DNA of 64,000 nucleotides from Falciphora oryzae (taxonomy: Eukaryota > Ascomycota > Sordariomycetes > Magnaporthales > Magnaporthaceae), in assembly GCA_000733355.1 (NCBI GenBank), contig JNVV01000063.1:124001-188000 (forward strand), given 5' to 3'. Under the pieces are notes generated by a model. That model saw only the letters and a list, made by a program, of their open reading frames with translations, searched no databases and was not told the DNA's origin. The position numbers and the translations under genes are program-made. Shown here piece after piece: positions 21,458 to 30,645 of this stretch (positions within the stretch are counted from its first letter, which is position 1; each line of letters begins with the position of its first letter).

Positions 21458-21770
21458 CAGCACCTGGTAATGACGCAGCCGATCGGACCCAGGGCCTTGG
21501 TATCGGGGAAAACACCCTCGGAATACCAGCGCTTAATATCCTCGTTAGACTTCCCCGCGTACGGGGCCGCGCCGGTCATGAGATGGTAGAGGGTGCTGCC
21601 GAGGGCGAAGATATCAGCTTTGGCCGAAGCTCCTCCCCCGGATATTCGTGGCTCGGCAGCACCGCTGAACGGAGCGCGGCGCCGTCGAGCGAGGAACCCG
21701 CAAAATAGGTCAGTTTGGCGTCGAGGTCCGCGCCCAGCAGCACGTTGCCCATGGGAAGCACTCGGGGTCT
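21458..21770 (-). pseudogene. Kinase-like C-lobe fragment
   Basis: On the minus strand one frame reads PMGNVLLGADLDAKLTYFAGSSLDG, the segment just after a kinase catalytic loop, with the DFG motif as YFA. After a frameshift near 21650-21670 a second frame gives KADIFALGSTLYHLMTGAAPY and EGVFPDTKALGPIGCVITRCW, ending in a stop. This is the activation segment to helix G/H part of a fungal kinase-like protein. The catalytic-loop HRD and everything N-terminal are absent, and homology stops at about 21770 where the neighbouring 2EXR gene begins on the other strand. Clearly a fragment. Confidence 0.65.
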
Positions 21771-21771
21771 G

Positions 21772-22337
21772 ATGGCGCTGCCACTGGAGATTCTCCAAGA
21801 GGTCGTCCAACTTCTCGTACCCGTACCTATCAATCAAGTCCTCTCCGTCCGCTACCCACGCCGCAACCAACCCTGGAACGGTCCAGATACCGGCGACGCA
21901 ATAAGCTTGTTGGTGAGCAGCCGAACCATCTACCAGGCGACGGTCCCAATCTTATACGGGAAAAACACATTCCGCTTTGATCTGGACACAGGCAACAGCC
22001 TTCCTCTTTTCTCCAGAATCTCCGAGAATCTTCGTTTCTCCGTCTTCGTCGGGTACAAATCTACTGCTGTTCGGATGCCTGCCTTACATACAGGCTTGAC
22101 CTCCTGCTTGGGTGCGGCTCGCTTAAGAGCCTGGAAGTTGCTACTTTCGGGGGACCGCTCACCAAAAGGCATCAACGCGTCCTGGAATGCTTCCGCCTTG
22201 AGAGCTTCGAGGTCAAGACCAGCGGTATTGAGGTCGAGCGTGGCAAGTGGCTGCAGGGCCTCTCGAGCCTAGTCACGAGCGACAAACAGCGGACACGTTG
22301 GCAGCAGAAGCGAGTTGAGACGTCTCGGCGAGCAAAG
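21772..22337 (+). pseudogene. 2EXR/F-box-like protein gene with one-base frameshift
   Basis: The ATG at 21772 opens MALPLEILQEVVQLL, then LLVSSRTIYQATVPILYGKNTFRFDL, the F-box-like/2EXR pattern of Pezizomycotina. At a T4 run near 22009 the frame breaks. Adding one base lets it continue LQNLRESSFLRLRRVQIYCCSDACL, then SLEVATFGGPLTKRHQRVLECFRLESFEVKTSG and GKWLQGLSSLVTSDK, until a GTATGT donor at 22338. A single missing T in a homopolymer could be a real mutation or a sequencing error. Later exons were not identified. Such proteins may recruit targets to ubiquitin ligases; here that is inference. Confidence 0.55.
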
Positions 22338-22921
22338 GTATGTGCCATACTGCCTGTTATTCATCATAGACTAGTCTCGCGTCTTAGCTCGATAAATGGG
22401 GGCTTATTTTCTATGTATTAGCGGATGGGGAATCCCGCATGGCACTGCCTTCAAAACGTCGCCGACGGTACTAAGATGCTGGTAGAGGCGTGCTTTCCGA
22501 GATATCTTACACAGCTGATGCCCACCGACCGCAGGCAGCACCTGGATCGTCCCCCGCGAGCCGGACGTTTCGGTTTCGCCCAGACTCGCCCGACAGCACC
22601 GCGCAGCTGCCGTGACCACGCGAGGGTTGCTCGCACCTCTAGCGTCAGCCCAACAAGCGCGCGGGAGCTCCGGCATCCGAGGCTGGCCAGAAAGGGAGCG
22701 TCGTACCGAATTTTGTCTCCTCCAGACCCTACGCCTCCAGAGAAGTCGTCCGGCTACGGAGCGGCCGAACCTGCCACAGGCACATTGCCCACGACGCAGG
22801 AATGTGCCACCGGAGGACATACAGGTCAAACCGTCCTTCCGTGGCTGAAAGGTGTCCAGGAGTCTCAGTCCCAGCTTGTTGAGAACAGAAAAGTGGCCGC
22901 GGATCTCAGAAGGAACTTGCC
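22338..22921. other. Unassigned stretch
   Basis: Lies between the 2EXR-like gene and recognisable LINE sequence. No conserved motif seen; it may include a 3' exon of the former or decayed 5' LINE sequence. Confidence 0.35.
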
Positions 22922-24797
22922 ATGGGAGAGATTTTCCAGTTAGGGTGGTTCGTTGGCAAACCCGATGTGTCTAAATCTCACTTCTCCACCGCTCTTCTTA
23001 TTTCCTTACTCGAGATTTTCTTTGCCAACGGACGAAACGCTTGCCCCCGGAGGCCAGCTACGGCAGCAGCCAAGAGTCTCTCAGCTGCTCTAACCCTGAA
23101 GAGGCTGAAGATACTCTCCCCACGGACAGCGAGGCAGCTATTTGTCGCAACAGTAGCTCCTGTTATGGACTATGCCTCTAATATCTGGATGCGTGTATGC
23201 CGGGGAAAAGCGCTAAGCTGGCTGAGCAAGGCACAAAAGATAGGCGCCCTGGCAATTACAGGAGCCTTCCGGGCGGTAGCGGCAGCTGTGGCAGAAGCTG
23301 GGGCGAACATTAACCGCATGCAAGAACGACATATCCAGGGAGCAGCCAGGCTCTCGGTCAACATCCACACGCTGCCTGTAACGGACCCGCTTAGGGCGAT
23401 GAAGATTCGGGTGATCAGGCGATTTGTGTCCCCATTCCAGAAGATTGCCAGTTAATAGAAGAAGCCCAAGTCGACCGGATGGAGGTCATCCAGGAGTACG
23501 CTGTCCCGCCCCGGGGGCCCCGTCTGAGGGCAACGTACGAACCCAACTGCAAGCAGGTAACCAACATGGCCAACGAGGTCGTAGGCATCTTGGTGGCAAC
23601 CAGTGCATCTGCCCGGCGAGGAACTGTCGGCATGGGCTTCAGCATACAGGATATTCTCTTCGGAAGGACCAGGGAAGCAGCAGCAGATTACTCTGCCACC
23701 CTTGGGACTAGAAAGGAGCAAAACTTATATACAGCAGAGCTGGTAGCTATAGCAACTTCACTAAAGAACATGCCACCAGGGGCCGGCCAAAGGCACATTA
23801 CTATTATCACCAGCTGCCGGTCAGCGCTAGCAGCAATCGAGCATCCACAGCGACAATCTGGCCAGAGCACCATACAGCAAATCTACGAGGCAACCAAGCA
23901 GCTCGAACAGAGCGGCAATCTGGTCAAGTTTGTGTGGGTACCAGCACAGGTTGACCTCTCAGTGAGATCAAGAGCAAAAACAGCAGCACAGAGAGCAACT
24001 GAGGGAGGACACACACCTCTCCCCCGACCACACCAAGCAAGGGCGACCACACTTAGGCTAGCGATAGCTAAGCAACGACAAAACACAACTCTCCCAGAAG
24101 GAATAGGCAAGTTCTCGAAGGCTGTTGATACAGCTCTGCCAGGCAAGCATACTCACGCTCTCTACGACAAGCTCAAACGAGGGAAGGCTCGGATCCTAGC
24201 GCAACTCCGTACAGGAATGGCAAGACTGAACGGCTTCCTACACAGAATCGGGGCAGCCGAGTCCGACTTGTGCGCGTGTGGCCAAGCGAGGGAAATAGTA
24301 GAAGACTTCCTTTCCGATGCACACGATGGACAGCACTCAGAGAGGGCATGCTGCATTGCACAGAAATAAGGCGAGGGAGTCTCCCGTTCTACTTGAGGGA
24401 AAGCACCGTCATACCCAAAGGAGTGGGCACCAGACATGAGAGTAGTCCGCGCAACGATCAAGTATGCAGTGGTAACAGGGAGATTGGATCTGGACTGCGA
24501 ACAAGCATCAGATCCTTCACAATAGGGGAACCCAACTAACACTAGCACTGCGCAGCCTCACAGCAGGTCCCGCTTCAGCCGCTAAAGATAGGACGCTGAA
24601 CACTTGGAAAACACAGCCTTCAAGCTGATCTGCTAACACCAAACAGGGAGGGTGATGATGTATCAGATGGTTCCAAACAAAAAGAGGATGGGCTTGCGCG
24701 AGATCAGGACAGAAGTGGTAATCCGAATGTACTTAACGCGCCAACTTTAGGCGTAGCGCCTTCAGGCAGAATAAATTCCATCCATCCATCCATCCAG
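22922..24797 (+). mobile_element. 5'-truncated Tad1-like non-LTR retrotransposon (LINE)
   Basis: The first piece (about 23070-23455) is the reverse-transcriptase thumb/connection region (SLSAALTLKRLKILSPRTARQLF, then APVMDYASNIWM). It ends at a stop. A second frame (about 23479-24310) is the RNase H-like domain (TLGTRKEQNLYTAELVAIATSLKNMP and SALAAIEHPQRQSGQSTI) followed by a CAC zinc-knuckle remnant. A further frameshift near 24310 separates LFRCTRWTALREGMLHC. The usual acidic RNase H residues are not seen: TDGS reads ATSAS and SD reads TSC. I recall the same change in related fungal LINEs, so it may be a family trait. The 3' end is a (CATC)n-type tail at 24777-24796. The RT palm and ORF1 are missing. 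Confidence 0.85.
24777..24796 (+). repeat. Short tandem tail of LINE
   Basis: Tandem CCAT/ATCC units immediately follow the LINE 3' region, and LINE homology ends here. Short tandem tails are a common 3' terminus of fungal non-LTR elements. Confidence 0.7.
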
Positions 24798-25058
24798 CCA
24801 ATGCCGCGACCCTATAATTGCGTACGCTGTTCCAAGCTCTCCGCCAACCTGTCATGGCCATACAGGGAAGCTGTTGATCCATGTGATCAACGCGTGCATC
24901 CGGAAAGACCCCACGTCTCGTGGAGCAACAGGTCTATGGACCGTGCGCTCCCACGAGCCTACAAAAGGGGATCGCAAGATCCCCTTCCTGTAACTAGATC
25001 TCTTCTTCTTCATGCATCAATACAGACACCTTTCCAGATCTATAGATCTTTGTTCTTT
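24798..25058. other. Short spacer
   Basis: Between the LINE tail and the stop of the RelA/SpoT-ankyrin gene; presumably the 3' UTR of the latter. No other gene. Confidence 0.5.
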
Positions 25059-26726
25059 CTATTTGGAGATCTCCGAGCCTACAGGAGTAACACTCCTACC
25101 AACAGAAGCCCAGTAAAGGGCTGTGTACCCGAATCGATCCTTAGCGTTGACATCAACCCCGTCTTTATCAAGGAGCTTCTCCACCACCTTGTTATAGCCT
25201 TGCCAGGAAGCCAGATGAAGGGCTGTTTTCTCCTCTCCATTCTTAATGTTGACATCAACCCCGTCTTTATCAGGGAGCTTCTCCACCACCTTGTCATAGC
25301 CAAACCGGGAAGCCAGGTGAAGGGCCGTGTTCCCCTCTCCATTCTTAATGTTGACATCAACCCCGTTTTTGACAAGGAGCTCCACCACCTTGTCATGGTT
25401 AGCCAGGGAAGCCTTATGAAGGGCTGTCCATCCGTCTTTATCCTCAGCGTTGACATCAACCCTGTTTTCAACAAGGAGCTCTACCACCTTGTCATGGCCA
25501 TGATAGGAAGCCAGATGGAGGGCTGTGGGCCCATATGATTCATCCTTAGTGTTGACATCAACCCCGTCTTCGAGAAGTCGCTTTACCGCACTATAATCGC
25601 CGTCTTGGGAGGCATCCATAAGCCTAATAACAGGTAATTGCTTCTCGCGTTTGCGTTTTGCCTCCGCTTCCTCCTCTGCCTCCGCCTGGCTTCGTTCCAA
25701 TTCCGTAAGCATAATATCTGTTGTGATTGCCAAACCATTGATGGCATCGATCATTCGCTTCATGGTCGGCGTCGCTTGGATATCGGCAGACCTTTTGTAA
25801 ATGATGTTGTGCTGCACCTTCGCCCAGGCTTGCGTTACCACCGTCCCGACCTGGATCTCTACTCTAGGAGAGCCAGAAATCTGGGTCAGAGCCGGAGCTT
25901 CCTCGGTCGATTTGAGATCCCCGGACAGAGGCGTTTTCAATCCAACGACTACCTGCCACGACTTGTATCCGTAGTGCTCCCAGTGGTGCGCGTCCTCGCC
26001 GGGACCTTGACTGATCCATCGCCCATTCCCGTGTCGCTGGATGTCCCGGTTTCTGCCATCGACAGCAGATCGTGTGGTATCGGTAACCGTGCCAAAGGTA
26101 TATAACACGTTGAAGATTTTGTTGATTTCCTTTACGACGTTGGGAATGTCACCGGGGAAGAACAAACCGACACGCACGCCAGCAAGGTCCCCCATATCAG
26201 GATGTTCGTAGATGTCCCGGCCCTTCTTGTGACAGTCGCTCGGATTTCCGTCATAGTGTTCGCCGACGCCTTCCGCGTCGTCCTCGCTGACGCTGGATTC
26301 GCCCGAAAGGTTGATGCCTTTCCCGGAAAGCCGGGCTCCGAAGTTGGTTTTTTTTGCCTCGTCCCCCTGCTCTCTCATCCCTTCCGGGACTTTCATCATC
26401 CTCTCGGCGTCCTTCGCGACCTCGAGAAAGTCGCTACGCGAGCGCAACCCAGCACGCACCTCGCCACCTTTGTCGACTTCAGCCACCCAGTCTATAAACT
26501 CGGGGGTTTTCGCCATGTCGTTCAGCTTAGTCTCCAACGAGTCATAGCCCTTCGACCTGCTCTGCACCACCCCCTTGATCCCCATGTCCTTCAGTAACTC
26601 CTCGCATCTCTGCCTAGTAGCATCCGCGAGATCCTTGAATAGCTTTTGTGTCTCGGCTTTTTCGTACTCCTCAAGGAACGCCTTGACTTTTTGGTTGCAT
26701 AGACTGGAACCAGGAGTTGAAGTCAT
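25059..26726 (-). CDS. RelA/SpoT alarmone-synthetase-like domain fused to ankyrin repeats, 555 aa
   Basis: Single exon, ATG at 26726. Residues about 40-315 have the RelA/SpoT nucleotidyltransferase pattern of (p)ppGpp synthetases: SRSKGYDSLETKL (Arg57, Lys59, Ser63, Lys67), DLAGVRV (Asp180), GYKSWQVVV (Tyr254) and VEIQVGTVVTQAWAKVQH (Glu290, Gln292) ending in YK. The His that follows the YxS motif in bacterial enzymes is Gln258 here. A polar insert lies at about 115-175. A charged coiled coil (about 343-362) links to roughly five ankyrin repeats (about 370-545) encoded by near-identical 99-102 bp DNA units. The likely reaction is pyrophosphate transfer from ATP to a nucleotide, with ankyrins binding a partner; this is inference from the family. 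It is divergent from a HET gene 672 bp away. No HD hydrolase domain, so no self-reversal is visible. Confidence 0.85.
   Translation of the reverse strand: MTSTPGSSLCNQKVKAFLEEYEKAETQKLFKDLADATRQRCEELLKDMGIKGVVQSRSKGYDSLETKLNDMAKTPEFIDWVAEVDKGGEVRAGLRSRSDFLEVAKDAERMMKVPEGMREQGDEAKKTNFGARLSGKGINLSGESSVSEDDAEGVGEHYDGNPSDCHKKGRDIYEHPDMGDLAGVRVGLFFPGDIPNVVKEINKIFNVLYTFGTVTDTTRSAVDGRNRDIQRHGNGRWISQGPGEDAHHWEHYGYKSWQVVVGLKTPLSGDLKSTEEAPALTQISGSPRVEIQVGTVVTQAWAKVQHNIIYKRSADIQATPTMKRMIDAINGLAITTDIMLTELERSQAEAEEEAEAKRKREKQLPVIRLMDASQDGDYSAVKRLLEDGVDVNTKDESYGPTALHLASYHGHDKVVELLVENRVDVNAEDKDGWTALHKASLANHDKVVELLVKNGVDVNIKNGEGNTALHLASRFGYDKVVEKLPDKDGVDVNIKNGEEKTALHLASWQGYNKVVEKLLDKDGVDVNAKDRFGYTALYWASVGRSVTPVGSEISK
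25130..25560 (-). repeat. Tandem 99-102 bp ankyrin-coding repeats
   Basis: About four and a half units, each containing GTTGACATCAACCC on the plus strand. The first two units agree at about 90 percent of positions, counted by eye. Such DNA-level similarity suggests recent duplication or gene conversion. Confidence 0.85.
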
Positions 26727-27398
26727 GGTAGAAGTTGGCTGAGAAGAGTGGTCGGGCAGTTCGGTATTTGTGACGGCCGGCGGCGGAATCAGCCTGGCAC
26801 GGGCGGAGAGACTTCAGGGCCTGCCTACGTCGAACTCGCGTTGCCGTGATGGGAGTTCTCCCTAGCGACCAGCAACAGGCTTAGTGCGGACAGAACCCCG
26901 TGTTTATGAAGGAAAGGATAGCAGTTGACGGCGGGCTGCAGGCTGCAGACTGGCAGGGCGCGGTCCCTAAGGTCGTAGTGGCTATGGAGTGGCTCTGCAT
27001 CGAGGGAGAAAGTGGCATCCTGCATTTCGGCTCCAACCAGACATCATATAGCCGCTCTGATGTAGCAACTGATTTTCCATAGGGTGTAGCTATCAAACCC
27101 TCCATTACGGGTTCCGGCGGCTAGCTAAAATCGGGATTGGTAGTTTGGCGGTACCTACCCTGGTGATTGGTTGCCCTGCTTTTCTGGTTTCGGCATAACC
27201 GAGCATCTTGTGTGCAGATAGGTGTACCAATCCACATGTGACATGCAGAGCAGGTTTCCTGCATATGCACCTGAGTTATCACATCAATCAAGAAAGTAAG
27301 CAGGCAGCAAGACAAGGCATTTACCCACCGGGCCGAAAGAATGATAAGGATATTTTGAGCCTCCAGTACACTTACTTACCCCAAACACAATCCTAAAA
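26727..27398. promoter_or_regulatory. Shared divergent promoter region
   Basis: 672 bp between the start codons of the RelA/SpoT-ankyrin gene (minus) and the HET gene (plus). No other gene is evident. If both are transcribed from here they may be co-regulated. Confidence 0.5.
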
Positions 27399-29512
27399 AT
27401 GTCTCACAATCCATCTAGTAGCCAAGCAACCAACACCGCGGCACAGTTATTTGTGATGTTGGCAGTAGCAAGTGCCTCCCAGAATCAATCCCCTCATACC
27501 AGAAAATTCGAACGGATTCCTATGGGGAAAGCCCAATATCAGTATCAACCATTGGGAAAAAATGATACCATCCGAATCCTCATATTGGACCCCGGGAAGC
27601 AGGGTGATCCGCTGACAGGAGCGCTCGAAGCCATTCCCATCGACTCCGCGGGAAGCTATGAGGCGTTATCATATGTCTGGGCAGAGCCAGGGCCACCGGA
27701 TTGCGCATATGAGATACTGATCCGCAATGGCGACGACGACGACGAAGCACCGCTGGTTCTTAGGGGGGGTTCAATCGTTGCCGCCCTGCGTCGCCTGCGT
27801 CTTCCCGGTCGGGCCCGCCGGATTTGGACTGATCAGTGCTGTATAAACCAGGATGATCTGGTAGAGAGGGGCGAGCAGGTGCAGTTTATGAATAGGATCT
27901 ATCGAGATGCGGCCCATGTCCTGGTCTGGCTCGGGTTGGATACGGAAGGGCAGGCAATGTCCGCTTTCGGTCTCGTCCACGAGCTCGACGAGATGCTTAG
28001 GAGCCATTCCGCAAAGAGCCCATCTCCCGTTTCCAACCCAGCGGGACTAGAAACCCACGTCAAAAATAACCAGAAGGCTCTACAAGCCTTGACAAACCGC
28101 GCATGGGTAAGTTTTTCAGAGATTACCGTCACCCAAGTTCATCCTGGCCCGAGAGCGACCCCCCGGGGGGTGGGAGACTAAAGCGCCGATAGTTCAGACG
28201 TGGATGGATCGTACAGGAGATCGGGACCAGCACAGCGGCGACCATGCACTGGGGGGACGCCACGCTCGACTGGGACACGCTGGCCAATGTGTGCGAGAGA
28301 CTCAAGAGCTACCACCATCTCCGCAGCGCGTTGGGCATCAGCACGTCGGACATCTCCTTCCTATATCGGCGATTCATCGAGCCTGACGAGAACACCCACC
28401 ACGCAAACCGCTTCAACTTCGTATACGAGCTCCAGCGAGCGCGTCATCTCCGCTTTAGCGACGACAGGGACCGTGTCTTTGCGTTCCTCGGCCACTTTTC
28501 CGTCCGTTCGGCCCACCCTCTCGGCTGCGGGCCCGTGTCCATCACGGCGGACTACACGAAGACGGTCGAGCAGTCGTATGTCGACGTTGCGGTGCGGGTA
28601 CTGCGCGAAAACCCAGCTGCGGCTTGCATCGTCTTGGCGGCCGTGCAACACTCCTCTTCTTCCCTCCCCTCCAGCCGAGTCCACACAAACACGACGAGCT
28701 TGGAGGTGTGGCGCAAGGACGAGCACCAGCTGCCATCCTGGGTGCCCGACTGGAGACGGTCCGAGGGTACCATCGTACTGGCAGAACCCATCTGCCCGCA
28801 CCGTGCACACGGCGATTCGACTGCCAAGATCGCCATCTTGGAGGAGGAAGATGGTCTCGTGCTTCGTGTCCATGGCGTGGAGACCGACACCATTGAAGCG
28901 TGCTCTCGGCGGTTGGTCTCCGGGGATTTCTACGGCAAGAAGACACCTGATCGACCGGTCACCATGTTAGAGCGGCTCTGGCATGACCTTTGCCATAAGG
29001 AGCGCTTCGATCTCGGCGATACGTATCGAAACGGGCAGGCAGCCTTCTTCGCATTCATGCAGACGCTCAGCAATGGCTGCGTGCAGGCTGCAGGACACAA
29101 GTCGATGGCGTATCATGAGGTCCCCGATCACGTGTGGCTGCGGAAGGCGGCCAGGTATGTTGTGGAGACCCTTGGGGCTTCCGACAAGGTGGCAGAAGAG
29201 GTCCGGAGGGCGGCCGACGATGCAAAATCGGAAAATGACGATGACCATTGGAGCCGATGGGCGACATCGGCTTCGGAGGGGCGCGTCTTCGCAAGAACTA
29301 GGAGGGGATACTATGTCCTCGGACCGGCGGCGCTGGAAACAGGGGACGTGGTGTGCGTTCTGTTCGGTAGCAAGGTGCCGTTCTGCCTTAGGCCTATAGG
29401 CGAGCGCTACTTGCTCGTTGGCGAATGCTACGTTCATGGGCAGATGAGGGGTGAAGCGATGGATATACTCACTCGGAATGAGCTCCATGAAAAGGTTTTC
29501 GATATAGTTTAA
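27399..29512 (+). CDS. HET-domain protein, 675 aa
   Basis: Exons 27399-28106 and 28193-29512; donor GTAAGT, acceptor TAG. This choice joins NRAW to FRRGWIVQE, the third HET block. The acceptor at 28197 would break the frame. The HET domain spans about residues 80-260: YEALSYVWAEPG, RIWTDQCCINQDDLVERGEQVQFM and RDAAHVLVWLG are the hallmark blocks. The C-terminal 400 residues are the long unnamed extension usual in this subfamily and contain a DRDRVFAFLG block. Such proteins act in non-self recognition and cell death. The start ATG sits in a good A-rich context. Neighbours are a divergent RelA/SpoT-ankyrin gene upstream and a convergent Nudix gene 99 bp downstream. Confidence 0.9.
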
Positions 29513-29611
29513 CTAAGCAAGATCGTTGGTACCTTGAAGAGTTTCGTCCGCTCCCCTCCCCCTCTGCAATGCGTCCCGTTTCAATTGATGAACGTTAGCA
29601 TTTACTTGCAT

Positions 29612-30226
29612 TTACTTGGCTCGAAAGTGGTCAAATGCCAAAAGGACTGTGCGCTCAACCTCCTCCCTCGTAAAGTCCAAATCCATACCACCTGCCTTCC
29701 TCGCCCTCACCTCGGATTCGGTGGCCCAGACAAAGCGTTGATGCTCCTCGGGATTCAGCTCCACCAACGAAGCCGCGCTCTCCGTCCCCAGCTGCACAGT
29801 GAAGTTGAACTGGCACACATGCTTCCCGTCGCTGAGAGTGAAGAAGTATGGATCGCCGACGGGCCCGCTAATCCGGGCTGCGTGAAGGCCGGCCTCCTCC
29901 CGCAGCTCGCGAGCGGCGGCGTGCAGGATCGTCTCGTCGCTTTCATCGCAAGCGCCGCCTGGAGGCTCCCATTTACCAGGGTCCTCGTCGTTAGCCGCGC
30001 GCTGGAGGAGGAGGACGCGGGGATCGGATGCGATTCTCGTGTCCAGCACGAGCGTGCTTGTCGCGATATAGCCGAAGGACGCCCCTGGGCGAGCGGCTAG
30101 ATAGGACCGTTTGGGGACGGCGAATTTTGCGACGGAGGGATGGTAATCGAAGGCGAACACTGGGCGTTCTGCCATTGTTGGGGAGTTGTCTACTACGGCA
30201 GCCCTGCGCAAACTTTGTCGGGGCAT
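29612..30226 (-). CDS. Nudix hydrolase, up to 204 aa
   Basis: Single-exon gene. The Nudix helix is clear (residues about 100-118, with RELREEAGL preceded by GGACDESDETILHAAA), which binds metal and cleaves nucleoside-diphosphate-linked substrates. WEPPGGACDE is the usual fungal form of the motif start, one residue longer than the textbook spacing from Gly to Glu. The protein has an N-terminal beta-rich part and a C-terminal helix. The first Met may not be the start; MAERPVFAFDYH from 30175 is equally good and gives 187 residues. The substrate cannot be told; candidates include nucleotide sugars, NADH, mRNA caps or alarmones. Being near an alarmone-synthetase-like gene is suggestive only. Confidence 0.85.
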   Translation of the reverse strand: MPRQSLRRAAVVDNSPTMAERPVFAFDYHPSVAKFAVPKRSYLAARPGASFGYIATSTLVLDTRIASDPRVLLLQRAANDEDPGKWEPPGGACDESDETILHAAARELREEAGLHAARISGPVGDPYFFTLSDGKHVCQFNFTVQLGTESAASLVELNPEEHQRFVWATESEVRARKAGGMDLDFTREEVERTVLLAFDHFRAK

Positions 30227-30645
30227 ATGAAATGCTAACTACTGCAGTGCCCAGGAAGAGATGCTTTGCCCTTTTTGTACCTCTTTAGAGCCAAGTCAGG
30301 CAACCACTGCCGCCCCACACCAAAACCACAGCGCCCACAAGGCCTCCAGGACCCACTTCTTCAATGCTTGGGCGAGTGCTCCATATCGGGTTCCAGCCAC
30401 AGGGGTTGCCCGCACCTGCAAACCCACCCCCGATATGGTTCCATCAACCAAGACGGGATGCCATATATTCTAATGTTTGTGGTCGTATGTGCTAGCTACA
30501 CGGCATGCGCATGATTATGTGCGACTCCCTTAGCCCGTGCCGGCGATGCCTTCGAAAACGAAACATAATACTGAGGTAGATACGTGGGCGTACAAAAAAA
30601 GAGGCACCTAGGTCGGGACTGCTGCCGTGATTCGACGATAGGAAA
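30227..30645. other. Intergenic region
   Basis: Between the Nudix start and the last exon of the UstYa-like gene. No gene recognised. Confidence 0.5.

Noticed and set aside
28200..28970. Second plus-strand frame over the HET gene
   Set aside because: A shadow of exon 2 of the HET gene; Arg/Ser/Thr-rich with no motif.
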